Assembly: GCA_013001365.1 (NCBI GenBank)
Contig: JABDMQ010000083.1
Location: 1 to 17,625 of the forward strand
Origin: Flavobacteriaceae bacterium
GTDB taxonomy: Bacteria; Bacteroidota; Bacteroidia; Flavobacteriales; Flavobacteriaceae
Reading direction: 5' to 3'
DNA: 17,625 nt
The translations under genes were made by a program, and so were the position numbers. The notes beneath the pieces were generated by a model. The model was not told the origin of the DNA. It worked only from the letters and a program-made list of their open reading frames with translations, and did not search any database. This document shows, in pieces, positions 7,419 to 15,303 of the stretch (position 1 is the first letter of the stretch; every line of letters begins with the position of its first letter).

Positions 7419-8426
7419 ATGAAAGTGCTCATCTATAGTGCCAAGGATTATGAGATTCCTTATATGGAAAAAGCCAATAAAGGAAAACATAAACTTACGT
7501 TCATAACTGAGGCATTATCATCAGATACAGCTATAAAAGCAGTTGGTTATGATGCTGTTTCAATTTTTTCTGGTGATGAGGCTTGTTTCCTTACCATAGA
7601 AAAGCTTCATGGTTTTGGGGTTAAATATATAACCCTGCGATCTACAGGATATGATAATGTTAATTTACGTGCCGCAGCGCGATCTAATATTAAAGTTGCC
7701 AATGTGCCAGCCTATTCTCCGTATGCAATTGCGGAACATGCGGTAAGCTTATTGTTGGCCCTCAATAGAAAATTAATAGAGTCCAACAGGCGCGTAGAGC
7801 ATTTCAACTTTGACCAAAACCATCTGATCGGTATGGATCTTAATGGTAAGACCGTAGGTGTTATCGGTACTGGTAGGATTGGATCCGTATTGACCAAGAT
7901 CATGCACGGTTTTGGCTGCAAGATTCTAGGTTTTGACCTTGAAATAAACGACGATCTGGTCAAGAAATATGGCGTCGACTATGTGTCGTTAGAACAATTG
8001 TGCAGTAATTCCGATATAATTTCCATTCACGTTCCACTGACAAGCGAAACACATCAGCTCATAGATGAGCGATTAATCGAGTTCATGAAACCCGGAATGT
8101 TCTTGATCAATACTGCTAGAGGCGGAATCGTTAACACAGAGCATGTGATCAATGGTTTGAAAAAAGGAATAATAGGAGCATTGGGAATAGATGTCTATGA
8201 AAACGAAAGAGGTATTTTCTTTAAGGATAGATCATTGGAAATCCCGAATGATGACATGCTTACAAAACTAATCGCCATGCCAAATGTAATAATAACTGGG
8301 CACCATGCTTATTTAACGAAAGAAGCATTGACAAATATTGCTGAAACTACTATTTATAACCTGGATTGCTGGAATAACGGCACCGAGTTAGAAAATGAGA
8401 TACCACTCTCAGTAGAAAAGGTGTGA
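7419..8426 (+). CDS. ldhA: D-lactate dehydrogenase-like 2-hydroxyacid dehydrogenase
   Basis: This 335-residue cytosolic enzyme is predicted to reduce pyruvate to D-lactate with NADH. It has the full D-2-hydroxyacid dehydrogenase layout: a split substrate domain (about 1-100 and 300-335) around a Rossmann domain with G150-T-G-R-I-G155. The catalytic set is present: Arg235 in TARGG, a glutamate in YENE (260-263) and His295 in GHHAYLTKEAL. The YENERGIFF and GHxAxLTxEAL motifs resemble fermentative LdhA more than glycerate or phosphoglycerate dehydrogenases; other 2-ketoacid substrates remain possible. A Crp/Fnr-type site at class II distance precedes it, which would suit induction when oxygen is short. 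The gene is monocistronic and its stop lies 1 bp from the convergent transpeptidase gene. Confidence 0.88.
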   Translation: MKVLIYSAKDYEIPYMEKANKGKHKLTFITEALSSDTAIKAVGYDAVSIFSGDEACFLTIEKLHGFGVKYITLRSTGYDNVNLRAAARSNIKVANVPAYSPYAIAEHAVSLLLALNRKLIESNRRVEHFNFDQNHLIGMDLNGKTVGVIGTGRIGSVLTKIMHGFGCKILGFDLEINDDLVKKYGVDYVSLEQLCSNSDIISIHVPLTSETHQLIDERLIEFMKPGMFLINTARGGIVNTEHVINGLKKGIIGALGIDVYENERGIFFKDRSLEIPNDDMLTKLIAMPNVIITGHHAYLTKEALTNIAETTIYNLDCWNNGTELENEIPLSVEKV

Positions 8427-8427
8427 T

Positions 8428-9351
8428 CTAATCTCTGTATTGATAAATATCCTTCAGCTTGATTTTCTCCCCGTTTTCACCAAGAACATTAAGATCGTAT
8501 CGTATCGTAATTCTGGTATTTATTGGAGCAAAATAATAGATAACCCATGCATCTGATTCATTGGTGCCTATACATCCATTGGAATAGGCTTTCCCTAGTG
8601 TTTCAGGATTTGTAGTTGGATGTATTAATTGGCCGTATCGCAAGCCATTGATTTCTGTTTCAATAAATGGGATTTGAGGAAGTTTAGTGTATTTGCCATC
8701 ATCTCTTTTTGTTAAGAAGTATTGTTTATTGTCAACTGGGTTTCGATATTCTGGGTCCTTTACATAAGCCACAATACGACCCTTACCTGTTCTTGTTTTC
8801 AAATCCTCGATCCTTTCAGACATTTCTAGGTATTTCTCTTCGTTTCTTCCTACTCGAACAGGAAATTCATGAATAACTATAGAGTCCTGTAAAATTCGCA
8901 ATTTGAATTCGGGGATATTTATGTCTATCCTGGTCTTTTTAAAGGAATCGATAATATTTTTGGCATGAAGTGAATCAGGAACCCTTAATCGTGATCCTTC
9001 TCGCAGAACGACCATTTTCTTTTGATCGTACACAAATGAATCGCGTTCTTTCATTAGGTAGTAATCGGTATTCTGAAGAGTATCGATAATCCAAGGATTG
9101 GCCTGGACCAATATATGTTCGGTCAAAGGATAAGGAGTTATCGAATCGCATGCCTTTGCAATGGAATCCATGAATTGAAAATAACTTTCAACCTTTATGT
9201 TTCTTTTGATCTTGACAAATTCCGTAATTGTCAATTCATTTTCAGACCTTTTTTCGATAGTAATCTGTCCTATTATGGCATAAGTGAAGAACAAGAAGGT
9301 TACCGATAATAATAAGGTCTTTGATAATATGAAGGATTTCTGAGTTATCAT
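8428..9351 (-). CDS. Exported L,D-transpeptidase (YkuD domain)
   Basis: This 307-residue protein has an N-terminal hydrophobic signal or anchor (about residues 8-28, ending near IIGQ). It has a C-terminal YkuD catalytic domain (about 143-285) with His244 in GQLIHPTTNP and the catalytic Cys260 in S-N-G-C-I-G-T, corresponding to the family's HGT...SHGC motif. Such enzymes form 3-3 peptidoglycan cross-links or attach proteins to the wall in the periplasm. The first 140 residues are not recognisable and carry no clear peptidoglycan-binding repeats. It is the last gene of a leftward operon (patatin, HMA protein, transpeptidase), 3 bp after the HMA gene, so it should respond to the same upstream activator site. 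Specificity (cross-linking or hydrolysis) cannot be told. Confidence 0.87.
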   Translation of the reverse strand: MITQKSFILSKTLLLSVTFLFFTYAIIGQITIEKRSENELTITEFVKIKRNIKVESYFQFMDSIAKACDSITPYPLTEHILVQANPWIIDTLQNTDYYLMKERDSFVYDQKKMVVLREGSRLRVPDSLHAKNIIDSFKKTRIDINIPEFKLRILQDSIVIHEFPVRVGRNEEKYLEMSERIEDLKTRTGKGRIVAYVKDPEYRNPVDNKQYFLTKRDDGKYTKLPQIPFIETEINGLRYGQLIHPTTNPETLGKAYSNGCIGTNESDAWVIYYFAPINTRITIRYDLNVLGENGEKIKLKDIYQYRD

Positions 9352-9354
9352 TTA

Positions 9355-9624
9355 TTACTTCTTGGTTCTGCCAACTGCGCAACTTATATAAGATTTAGCC
9401 TTGGTCAAAAGGTTGTTGTCGTCTCCAAGAATAGGATAGCTTATCATTTCCAATACATGCTTTGCTCTTTCAAAATCATGACTTGTATGATGATCAAATG
9501 AAACAGTTTCGTCATTTTGGTTTACCACAACATCAGAAATGTTCTTGATTTCTGATAGCCTACGATCTATTGTATTTGCACAGCCACCGCATTTTAGGTT
9601 CTGTATGTGTACTTGTGTTCTCAT
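9355..9624 (-). CDS. Small heavy-metal-associated (HMA) domain protein
   Basis: This 89-residue protein has an HMA ferredoxin-like fold: the first strand is followed by the metal-binding loop C12-G-G-C15 (NLKCGGCANTI), and the VVVNQNDETVSF strand sits where copper chaperones have it. A C-terminal tail with Cys82 (KAKSYISCAVGR) extends past the usual domain. It may carry Cu(I), Zn(II) or another soft metal; no P-type ATPase or metal regulator is nearby to settle which. Its start overlaps the patatin stop (ATGA), and the transpeptidase gene follows 3 bp downstream, so the three are translated from one message. Confidence 0.85.
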   Translation of the reverse strand: MRTQVHIQNLKCGGCANTIDRRLSEIKNISDVVVNQNDETVSFDHHTSHDFERAKHVLEMISYPILGDDNNLLTKAKSYISCAVGRTKK

Positions 9625-10412
9625 GCTTCTAATTTTTTCATTGTTAGTCTCATCTTAAGTTCTTCATTGTCATTAAAGGCTTGGACAGTTGATTGATATC
9701 CTATATCAAAGATCTCATTAAGTTTTTTCTTGTCAAATGTCCCGTATTTGCTCAAGGCCTTAGGAGAGATAACAAGGTCACAAGCGCTGAATTTCTTTAG
9801 GTCTTCCTTGACACTTTTCATCTTAAAAGCATGTTCCACGACATTGAACGACCTCTTGAAATCGGTGATTTCCTGATCTTGTATGGCATTTACGTAAACG
9901 CCGATAGTGATATCGCATTTGTCTTTTAAGATCTCGACAGGAAAATTATTCAATGCACCTCCATCGATATAATAAGAATCTGCGATCTTAACAGGAGCAA
10001 AGACCCCAGGAAAAGCGGCAGAAGCAAGCAATGGCCGAATGAGTTCTCCTTTATCGAAAACCTCAAGGTTGCCTTTTAAAAGATTTGTAGCAGTGACCTG
10101 AAGCTCTTTTTCCAGAGCTTCAAAGGAATCATTTTTTATGAAGGTCTTGAACAACGGGTAGAACTTTTCTGCATCAAAAAATCCTGGTTTGTTCAAAGCA
10201 TATTTCTTGATGTCCAGAATTTGAATACTCTTGAAGAATTTCATGATGTCTTGCCAAGAATGGCCGTAAGCATATAAGGCTCCAACAATTGCTCCTGCGC
10301 TTGTGCCAGCAATATGAGTTGGGGAAATATCATGCTCTTGCAATGCCTTTATCGCCCCAATATGTGCAGCTCCTCTCATTCCACCTCCAGATAAGACAAG
10401 TCCAAGTTTCAT
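9621..10412 (-). CDS. Patatin-like phospholipase (RssA/YchK-like)
   Basis: This 263-residue cytosolic or membrane-associated lipid acyl hydrolase has all catalytic elements: the oxyanion hole G9-G-G-M-R-G14, the nucleophile elbow G36-T-S38-A-G40 and the catalytic Asp150 in DGG (YYIDGGALNNFPVE). The fold spans nearly the whole protein and the length matches short bacterial patatins of the RssA type, with no signal peptide. The likely substrates are phospholipids or lysophospholipids. It is first in the leftward operon, transcribed from the divergent control region with its own predicted activator site. Pairing with lipid-transport genes under the same predicted control fits a role in membrane lipid turnover; that link is inferred. 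Confidence 0.9.
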   Translation of the reverse strand: MKLGLVLSGGGMRGAAHIGAIKALQEHDISPTHIAGTSAGAIVGALYAYGHSWQDIMKFFKSIQILDIKKYALNKPGFFDAEKFYPLFKTFIKNDSFEALEKELQVTATNLLKGNLEVFDKGELIRPLLASAAFPGVFAPVKIADSYYIDGGALNNFPVEILKDKCDITIGVYVNAIQDQEITDFKRSFNVVEHAFKMKSVKEDLKKFSACDLVISPKALSKYGTFDKKKLNEIFDIGYQSTVQAFNDNEELKMRLTMKKLEA

Positions 10413-10437
10413 TTTATTCCCAATTTCAAGTTACCAC

Positions 10438-10481
10438 GAAAATTAGGGTTATTACCTTAAACGTCAAATGATATTAATCAG
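10438..10481 (-). promoter_or_regulatory. Leftward promoter and Crp/Fnr-type site for the patatin operon
   Basis: The site ATGAT-ATTA-ATCAG (10468-10481) matches ATGAT-N4-ATCAT in 9 of 10 positions, with centre 10474.5. On the minus strand TAATTTTC (10445-10438) fits TAnnTTTG in 5 of 6 fixed bases, and its first base is exactly 29.5 bp from the site centre, the same offset as in the rightward promoters. Transcription would start near 10433, giving a leader of about 21 nt before the patatin ATG. Confidence 0.6.
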
Positions 10482-10488
10482 TTGAAGG

Positions 10489-10534
10489 ATATGATTTTTA
10501 TCATATTTCCAATAGTATTCCAGTAGTATTTTTA
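10489..10534 (+). promoter_or_regulatory. Rightward promoter and Crp/Fnr-type site for the sulfur operon
   Basis: The palindrome ATATGATTTTTATCATAT (10489-10506) contains a perfect ATGAT-N4-ATCAT centred at 10497.5. The -7-like box TATTTTTA (10527-10534; 5 of 6 fixed bases) starts 29.5 bp away. Transcription would begin near 10539, 14 nt before the oxidoreductase ATG. The centre is 23 bp from the site serving the leftward operon. Confidence 0.68.
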
Positions 10535-10552
10535 CCAAATAAAACAAGATTT

Positions 10553-11797
10553 ATGAAGCAGTTAGTTATCCTCGGTGCGGGCACTTCAGGCACTATGATG
10601 GCAAATCATTTAAATTCTAAATTATCCAAGAACGAATGGGAAATAACCATAATCGATCAATTTAAGACCCACTACTACCAACCAGGTTTTTTATTTCTTC
10701 CTTTTGATATTTATACGACTAAGCAGGTCAAGAAAAATGGTAAGAAATTCATCCCTAAAAGAGTACAATATATTCAAGAAAAGATCGAACTTATTTCACC
10801 TGAAGAGAATACGATCACCCTAGAAAAAGGTGATGTCTTGGATTATGATATCTTAATTGTGGCAACGGGAACCAAAACGGCACCTGACGAAATTGAAGGA
10901 ATGAACGGGCCAGAATGGTATAAGAATATTTTCGATTTCTATACCTATGAAGGTGCAAAGGCCTTACGTGATAAATTTCGTGAATGGGAGGGCGGTAAAT
11001 TGGTTGTACATATAACAGAAATGCCAATAAAATGTCCTGTAGCACCATTGGAATTTGCCTTCTTGGCCGATTCTTACTTCAAGCATAAAAACATGAGGGA
11101 TAAGGTTGATTTGACTTTTGTAACGCCTTTGGATGGTGCATTTACTAAACCAAGGGCAACGGAGACACTTGGTTATTTGCTAGATGAAAAAAACATTAAG
11201 GTCGTTACCGATTTCAATATAGAACGTGTTGATTATGAGAACAACAAGATTATCGATTATGCCGATACTGAAGTTGATTATGATCTATTGGTTACAGTTC
11301 CCCCTAATTTAGGTGATGAACTCATGGAGCGTTCTGGTTTAGGAGATGACATGAATTATATCCCTACGAATAAGGCGACATTGCAGTCAATTGCCCATAA
11401 GAATATCTTTGCCATTGGCGATGCTACGAACCTTCCTGCATCCAAGGCCGGGTCTGTTGCTCATTTTGAAGCAGAGATATTGACAGATAACATACTACGC
11501 TATATCCAAGGTGAAGAATTAAAAGAGGAGTTCGATGGCCATGCCAATTGTTTTGTTGAAACAGGTAATGGCAAAGCCCTATTGATTGATTTCAATTACA
11601 CGCAGGAACCTGTTGAAGGCACCTTCCCATTTCCAGGTGTAGGACCACTTAGATTATTAAAAGAAAGCAGGGCCAATCACATGGGCAAAATGGCTTTCAG
11701 ATGGATCTATTGGAACATGTTGCTTAAAGGAATTCACATTCCTTTCGTATCAGCAACCATGAGCGAAAAAGGCAAGAAATTAGAGAAAGTAAATTAG
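10553..11797 (+). CDS. sqr: Sulfide:quinone oxidoreductase-like FAD flavoprotein
   Basis: This 414-residue protein has an N-terminal FAD-binding Rossmann motif G8-A-G-T-S-G13, the second FAD contact GDATNLP (289-295) and the IVATGTK strand near 102-108. These place it in the SQR/FCSD/NDH-2 group. Two cysteines lie where SQRs carry the redox disulfide: Cys161 (MPIKCPVAPLE, like the IKCxGAP motif) and Cys333 (HANCFVETGNGKALL). A third SQR cysteine near 125 is absent. A C-terminal amphipathic segment (FRWIYWNMLLKG, about 382-393) could dip into the membrane to reach quinone. The predicted reaction is oxidation of sulfide to sulfane sulfur with electrons to menaquinone. The following DsrC- and DsrE-like genes would accept the persulfide, which supports SQR over NDH-2. 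Symbol tentative. Confidence 0.85.
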   Translation: MKQLVILGAGTSGTMMANHLNSKLSKNEWEITIIDQFKTHYYQPGFLFLPFDIYTTKQVKKNGKKFIPKRVQYIQEKIELISPEENTITLEKGDVLDYDILIVATGTKTAPDEIEGMNGPEWYKNIFDFYTYEGAKALRDKFREWEGGKLVVHITEMPIKCPVAPLEFAFLADSYFKHKNMRDKVDLTFVTPLDGAFTKPRATETLGYLLDEKNIKVVTDFNIERVDYENNKIIDYADTEVDYDLLVTVPPNLGDELMERSGLGDDMNYIPTNKATLQSIAHKNIFAIGDATNLPASKAGSVAHFEAEILTDNILRYIQGEELKEEFDGHANCFVETGNGKALLIDFNYTQEPVEGTFPFPGVGPLRLLKESRANHMGKMAFRWIYWNMLLKGIHIPFVSATMSEKGKKLEKVN

Positions 11798-11818
11798 ATT
11801 AACTAAATAATATATATC

Positions 11819-12130
11819 ATGTTAAAAAAGCAAATTGGAAATAAGCAAATTGATGTCAATGAAGAAGGGTATCTCATTGAATTCAAACAATGGGACAGAG
11901 AAGTAAGTGAATGTATTGCTGGAGAGTGCAATATTGTGATGACTGAACGGCATTGGGAGGTAATTGAATACATTCAAGACAAACATCACAAAGAAGAACC
12001 ATTGTCCATAAGAGGTATCAAGAAAAGTGGTGTAATCAACATCAAGGAGTTCTATGCTTTATTCCCAGGTGGTCCACTGAAGAAAGCAACGATGATTGCA
12101 GGTATCCCAAAGCCTAAGAGCTGTATATAA
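11819..12130 (+). CDS. DsrC/TusE-family sulfur relay protein (single C-terminal cysteine)
   Basis: This 103-residue protein has the DsrC/TusE core (HWEVIEYIQD; LFPGGPLKKA) and the hallmark C-terminus GIPKPKSCI, with penultimate Cys102 as the persulfide-carrying residue. The second DsrC cysteine, about eleven residues before, is Thr91 here (KKATMIAG), so it is TusE-like and should not form the DsrC intramolecular trisulfide. Two extra cysteines (C32, C37) lie near the start of the central helix, not at a family catalytic site. It sits 21 bp after the SQR-like gene. No TusBCD, TusA or DsrAB gene is in the window, so tRNA thiolation or sulfite reduction is not implied by context; accepting sulfane sulfur from sulfide oxidation is more likely. 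Confidence 0.88.
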   Translation: MLKKQIGNKQIDVNEEGYLIEFKQWDREVSECIAGECNIVMTERHWEVIEYIQDKHHKEEPLSIRGIKKSGVINIKEFYALFPGGPLKKATMIAGIPKPKSCI

Positions 12131-12193
12131 GGCATAAGATTAATTATACTTTTCAAAAACAAGAAGTTTCACCTTTATTAAACTAGAACAATA

Positions 12194-12667
12194 ATGAGTA
12201 CAAAAGTCAAGAAAATGCTTTTCATTTTATCGAAAGGCACCATAGAGAATGCATATGCGGCATTCGTAATGGCCAATGGAGCTAGAATGGAAGGAATAGA
12301 ATCAGAGATTTTCTTCACATTCTTTGGATTGGAAGCCATTCAAAAGAAAAAATTGGAGCATTTACGTGTGGCAACAGTAGGAAACCCTGCGATGCATATG
12401 CCAACAATGCTTGGTGGTCTGCCAGGTGTTGAAGCCTTGGCTACTAAAATGATGAAAAGGGAAATGGAAAAGCTGGATATGCCTCCAATTGGGGAATTCC
12501 TGGAAATCCTATCGGACTCTGGGTGTAAGCTATGGGGCTGTAAACTAGCTATTGATATGTTTCATTTAGAGGAGGAGGACCTCATTGATGAGCTTGATGG
12601 TATTTTGACAATTGGTGATTTCTATAACAGAGCAGACCAAGATGGCACGCATTTGCTATTTATTTAG
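12194..12667 (+). CDS. DsrE/DsrF/DrsH-like sulfurtransferase
   Basis: This 157-residue soluble protein has the DsrE-like fold: an N-terminal MLFILSKGTIENAYAAFVMANGA strand and helix, a FTFFGLEAI loop, and two cysteines C111 and C116 in SDSGCKLWGCKLAIDMF, the usual place for the persulfide cysteine in the DsrE2/DsrE3-type subgroup. It likely passes sulfur to or from the DsrC/TusE-like protein encoded 63 bp upstream. No terminator or promoter motif is evident in that gap, so the three sulfur genes probably form one operon. No membrane segment is present, unlike longer membrane-associated DsrE2 proteins. The final sulfur acceptor is unknown. Confidence 0.85.
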   Translation: MSTKVKKMLFILSKGTIENAYAAFVMANGARMEGIESEIFFTFFGLEAIQKKKLEHLRVATVGNPAMHMPTMLGGLPGVEALATKMMKREMEKLDMPPIGEFLEILSDSGCKLWGCKLAIDMFHLEEEDLIDELDGILTIGDFYNRADQDGTHLLFI

Positions 12668-12686
12668 TTGAAATATCTTGATTTTT

Positions 12687-12732
12687 ATGTGATTTATATC
12701 ATATGAATTGCTGCTGTCTTCAGTTAATTTTG
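12687..12732 (+). promoter_or_regulatory. Crp/Fnr-type site and consensus -7 box for the Mla operon
   Basis: ATGTGATTTATATCATAT (12687-12704) contains GTGAT-N4-ATCAT, a 9 of 10 match centred at 12695.5. A perfect TAnnTTTG box, TAATTTTG (12725-12732), starts 29.5 bp from that centre, so transcription should start near 12737, 18 nt before the mlaE-like ATG. This is the best -7 box of the five and shows that the lipid transporter genes have their own promoter rather than reading through from the sulfur genes. Confidence 0.72.
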
Positions 12733-12754
12733 GAATTGAGACAAATGCATTGAT

Positions 12755-13525
12755 ATGTCTAATGGAAGCACTATAAGATCTTTTTTCATTGAAGTTGGCG
12801 ACCTTTCTTATTTTACACGCCGATTTTTCAGCGAGATTTTTAAAAGACCTTTTGAATTCAAGGAATTATTGCGCCAATGTTATAACATGGGCAACCGTTC
12901 CTTATTATTGGTCGGTATTACCGGGTTTATTATTGGGCTTGTCTTGACTTTACAAACAAGACCTACCTTAATGGAGTTCGGAGCCGTCTCCTGGATGCCA
13001 TCTATGGTAGGAATTTCTATTGTACGTGAAATAGGGCCAATCATTACAGCACTGGTATGTGCAGGACGAATAGGGTCTGGGATTGGTGCAGAGTTAGGTT
13101 CCATGCGGGTTACTGAGCAAATCGATGCGATGGAGGTCTCTGGTACGAATCCTTTTAAATTCTTGGTCGTTACCAGGGTTATGGCAACTACCTTAATGCT
13201 GCCATTATTAGTTATTGTAGGAGATATGATTGCTTTGTTCGGCTCATTCCTGGTCGAGAATGTAAAAGGCAACGTATCCTTCATGCTTTATTTCAATCAA
13301 GTTTTTGATGCATTGGAATTTGGTGATATCATTCCGGCAACAATCAAATCGGTGTTTTTTGGATTGGCAATTGGGATTGTAGGCTGTTATAAAGGGTATT
13401 ATTGTAAAAAAGGTACCGCTGGTGTTGGTAAGGCCGCAAATTCGGCAGTTGTACTTACATCTCTATTATTGTTCATCATCGACTTCATTGCTGTTTTCGT
13501 AACCGATATATTTTATGATCTATGA
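12755..13525 (+). CDS. mlaE: MlaE-type ABC transporter permease
   Basis: This 256-residue polytopic protein has the MlaE/TGD1 permease signatures: an amphipathic N-terminal segment, the VGITGFIIGLVLTLQT helix, VREIGPIITALVCAGRIGSGIGAELGSMRVTEQIDAMEV (GAELG core near residues 112-116) and several C-terminal helices. It forms the inner-membrane part of an MCE-type phospholipid transporter with the ATPase and MCE protein that follow. The ATPase start overlaps its stop by 4 bp (ATGA). It has its own predicted activator-dependent promoter. Direction of lipid movement (towards or away from the outer membrane) cannot be read from sequence. Confidence 0.92.
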   Translation: MSNGSTIRSFFIEVGDLSYFTRRFFSEIFKRPFEFKELLRQCYNMGNRSLLLVGITGFIIGLVLTLQTRPTLMEFGAVSWMPSMVGISIVREIGPIITALVCAGRIGSGIGAELGSMRVTEQIDAMEVSGTNPFKFLVVTRVMATTLMLPLLVIVGDMIALFGSFLVENVKGNVSFMLYFNQVFDALEFGDIIPATIKSVFFGLAIGIVGCYKGYYCKKGTAGVGKAANSAVVLTSLLLFIIDFIAVFVTDIFYDL

Positions 13526-14301
13526 TCGAACAAAACGATATATCAATAAAAGAAGAATCAATTAAAAATAAGGTTGTTCTCGAGCTTAAGGATTTAAGTA
13601 AGAGTTTTGGCGACAATCATGTTCTTAAAGGCTTCAATATGAAGCTATACAAAGGTGAGAATTTGGTTATAATGGGTAAATCAGGCTCTGGAAAATCAGT
13701 GATGATCAAATGCCTTATCGGACTGATGGAACCGGATAGTGGTTCAATAACGGTAATGGATAATGACATTATTACCATGGACAGGGAGGCCTTGGATATC
13801 CTAAGGGCAGATGTAGGATTCCTTTTTCAAGGTAGTGCCCTTTACGATTCGATGACCGTAAGGGAAAACCTAGAATTCCCATTGAGGCATCATACCAAGA
13901 AGTTGGGTGTGAAGGTTGAGACAGAAGAACGTGTGGTCGAAGCTCTTGAAAATGTTGGGTTAGCAGATGCCATTGACTTGATGCCGGCTGAATTATCCGG
14001 TGGTATGAAGCGACGGGTGGCCTTGGCAAGGACTCTCATTCTACAACCTAAGATAATATTGTATGATGAGCCTACAAGTGGACTAGATCCGATCACATCT
14101 AAAGAAATCCTTAATTTAATGAAGGAAATCCAGGTAAAATACGGAACCTCCGCTCTAATCATCACGCATGATGTTGATTGTGCCAGGTTTATTTCGGATC
14201 GCATGATATTACTTATTGAAGGTGTGGATTATGCGGTTGGGACATATAACGAATTATCAAGATCCGATGATCCGAAGATAAAGGCCTTTTTTAAACACTA
14301 A
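13522..14301 (+). CDS. mlaF: MlaF-type ABC transporter ATP-binding protein
   Basis: This 259-residue ATPase of the MCE lipid transporter has all ABC motifs: Walker A G52-K-S-G-S-G-K-S59, Q-loop Gln103 in FQGSALYDSMTV, signature L158-S-G-G-M162, Walker B ILYDEP (179-184) and H-loop His216. The SALYDSMTVRENL and LSGGMKRRVALAR segments are typical of the MlaF/MkL branch. It overlaps the permease gene by 4 bp and is followed after 6 bp by the MCE-domain gene. The first 15-18 residues are a charged extension before the fold. No separate MlaB-like STAS protein is encoded beside it. Confidence 0.93.
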   Translation: MIEQNDISIKEESIKNKVVLELKDLSKSFGDNHVLKGFNMKLYKGENLVIMGKSGSGKSVMIKCLIGLMEPDSGSITVMDNDIITMDREALDILRADVGFLFQGSALYDSMTVRENLEFPLRHHTKKLGVKVETEERVVEALENVGLADAIDLMPAELSGGMKRRVALARTLILQPKIILYDEPTSGLDPITSKEILNLMKEIQVKYGTSALIITHDVDCARFISDRMILLIEGVDYAVGTYNELSRSDDPKIKAFFKH

Positions 14302-14307
14302 GAAGAC

Positions 14308-15303
14308 ATGAAAAATACAAGTTCAGAAAAATTCAGGTTAGGAATATTCGTTGTCATAAGCACAATTGTATTTGTTGTGGCAGTCTATCTAATTGGCCAA
14401 CGTCAGAACATGTTCAATAAAACATTTTCCATAAGTGCTTATTTTCAAAACGTAAATGGCTTGCAAAATGGTAATAACGTGCGTTATTCAGGTATTGATA
14501 TTGGTACAGTCAAAGCCATAACCATGATCAATGATTCCACTATAAAGGTAGATATGGACATTCAGGAGAAAATTGTATCGCATATAAAGAAAGATGCCAT
14601 TGCGACCATAGGATCTGACGGACTCGTTGGTAATATGATCGTTAACATTGTACCTGGTAGAGGGTCATTAGGGCCAATAAGCAATGATGATGTCATTGAA
14701 TCCTACAGTAAATTAGGGGCAGACGATATACTAAGTACCCTTAGTGTTACAGGTGAGAACACGGCCATTTTAACTGCTAAATTGCTTAAAGTGGCAGACG
14801 CCTTAGCAGATGGAGAAGGAACCTTAGGTATGTTAATTAATGACACTATTGTAGCTTCTAACCTTAAACAAACAGTCATCCAATTGCGTATTTCGAGTAT
14901 TGAGGCATCCAAGGCCATGAAAGAACTCAATAGTATCATATCAACCATGAATTTTAATGAAAGTGTTGCTGGTGCCTTATTAAATGATTCCTTACAAGGA
15001 CAAAAAGTTAAAAGCATCATTAGCAATTTGGATGATTCGAGCAAGGACCTTAAAGGCGTGATAAACAATTTAAATGAGACCTTGACAAATATCAAGGATG
15101 GCGAAGGTGCTCTGAATTACTTGTCTAATGATGAAGATCTTGTTAGGAGTATCGAGCAAACTATGAAGAACATTAATGAAGGAACGGATAAGTTCAATCA
15201 GAACATGGAAGCCCTAAAACATAACTTCTTGACCCGGGGGTACTTCAAGAAATTAGAAAGGCAAGAAAGGAAAGAAGCAAAGAAAACCCAAAATGAAGAT
15301 TGA
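14308..15303 (+). CDS. mlaD: MlaD-type MCE-domain substrate-binding protein
   Basis: This 331-residue protein has one N-terminal transmembrane anchor (about residues 11-30) and one MCE domain (about 38-118), with the conserved FQNVNGLQNGNNVRYSGIDIGTV stretch and the IGSDGLVGNMIVNI stretch. A long, mostly helical periplasmic tail follows (about 140-331) in which short NDS/NDE-containing units (MLINDTI, LLNDSLQ, YLSNDED) recur, as seen in flavobacterial MCE proteins that build extended helices. It is much longer than E. coli MlaD (about 183 residues), which could let it span more of the periplasm. The lysine-rich C-terminus overlaps the next gene by 11 bp. No periplasmic MlaC shuttle gene is in the window. 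Confidence 0.9.
   Translation: MKNTSSEKFRLGIFVVISTIVFVVAVYLIGQRQNMFNKTFSISAYFQNVNGLQNGNNVRYSGIDIGTVKAITMINDSTIKVDMDIQEKIVSHIKKDAIATIGSDGLVGNMIVNIVPGRGSLGPISNDDVIESYSKLGADDILSTLSVTGENTAILTAKLLKVADALADGEGTLGMLINDTIVASNLKQTVIQLRISSIEASKAMKELNSIISTMNFNESVAGALLNDSLQGQKVKSIISNLDDSSKDLKGVINNLNETLTNIKDGEGALNYLSNDEDLVRSIEQTMKNINEGTDKFNQNMEALKHNFLTRGYFKKLERQERKEAKKTQNED

Noticed and set aside
10489..10506. The ATGAT palindromes as Fur boxes
   Set aside because: The Fur consensus contains ATGAT-A-ATCAT with a 1-bp spacer. All five sites here have a 4-bp spacer, which fits Crp/Fnr proteins, and no iron-uptake genes are present.
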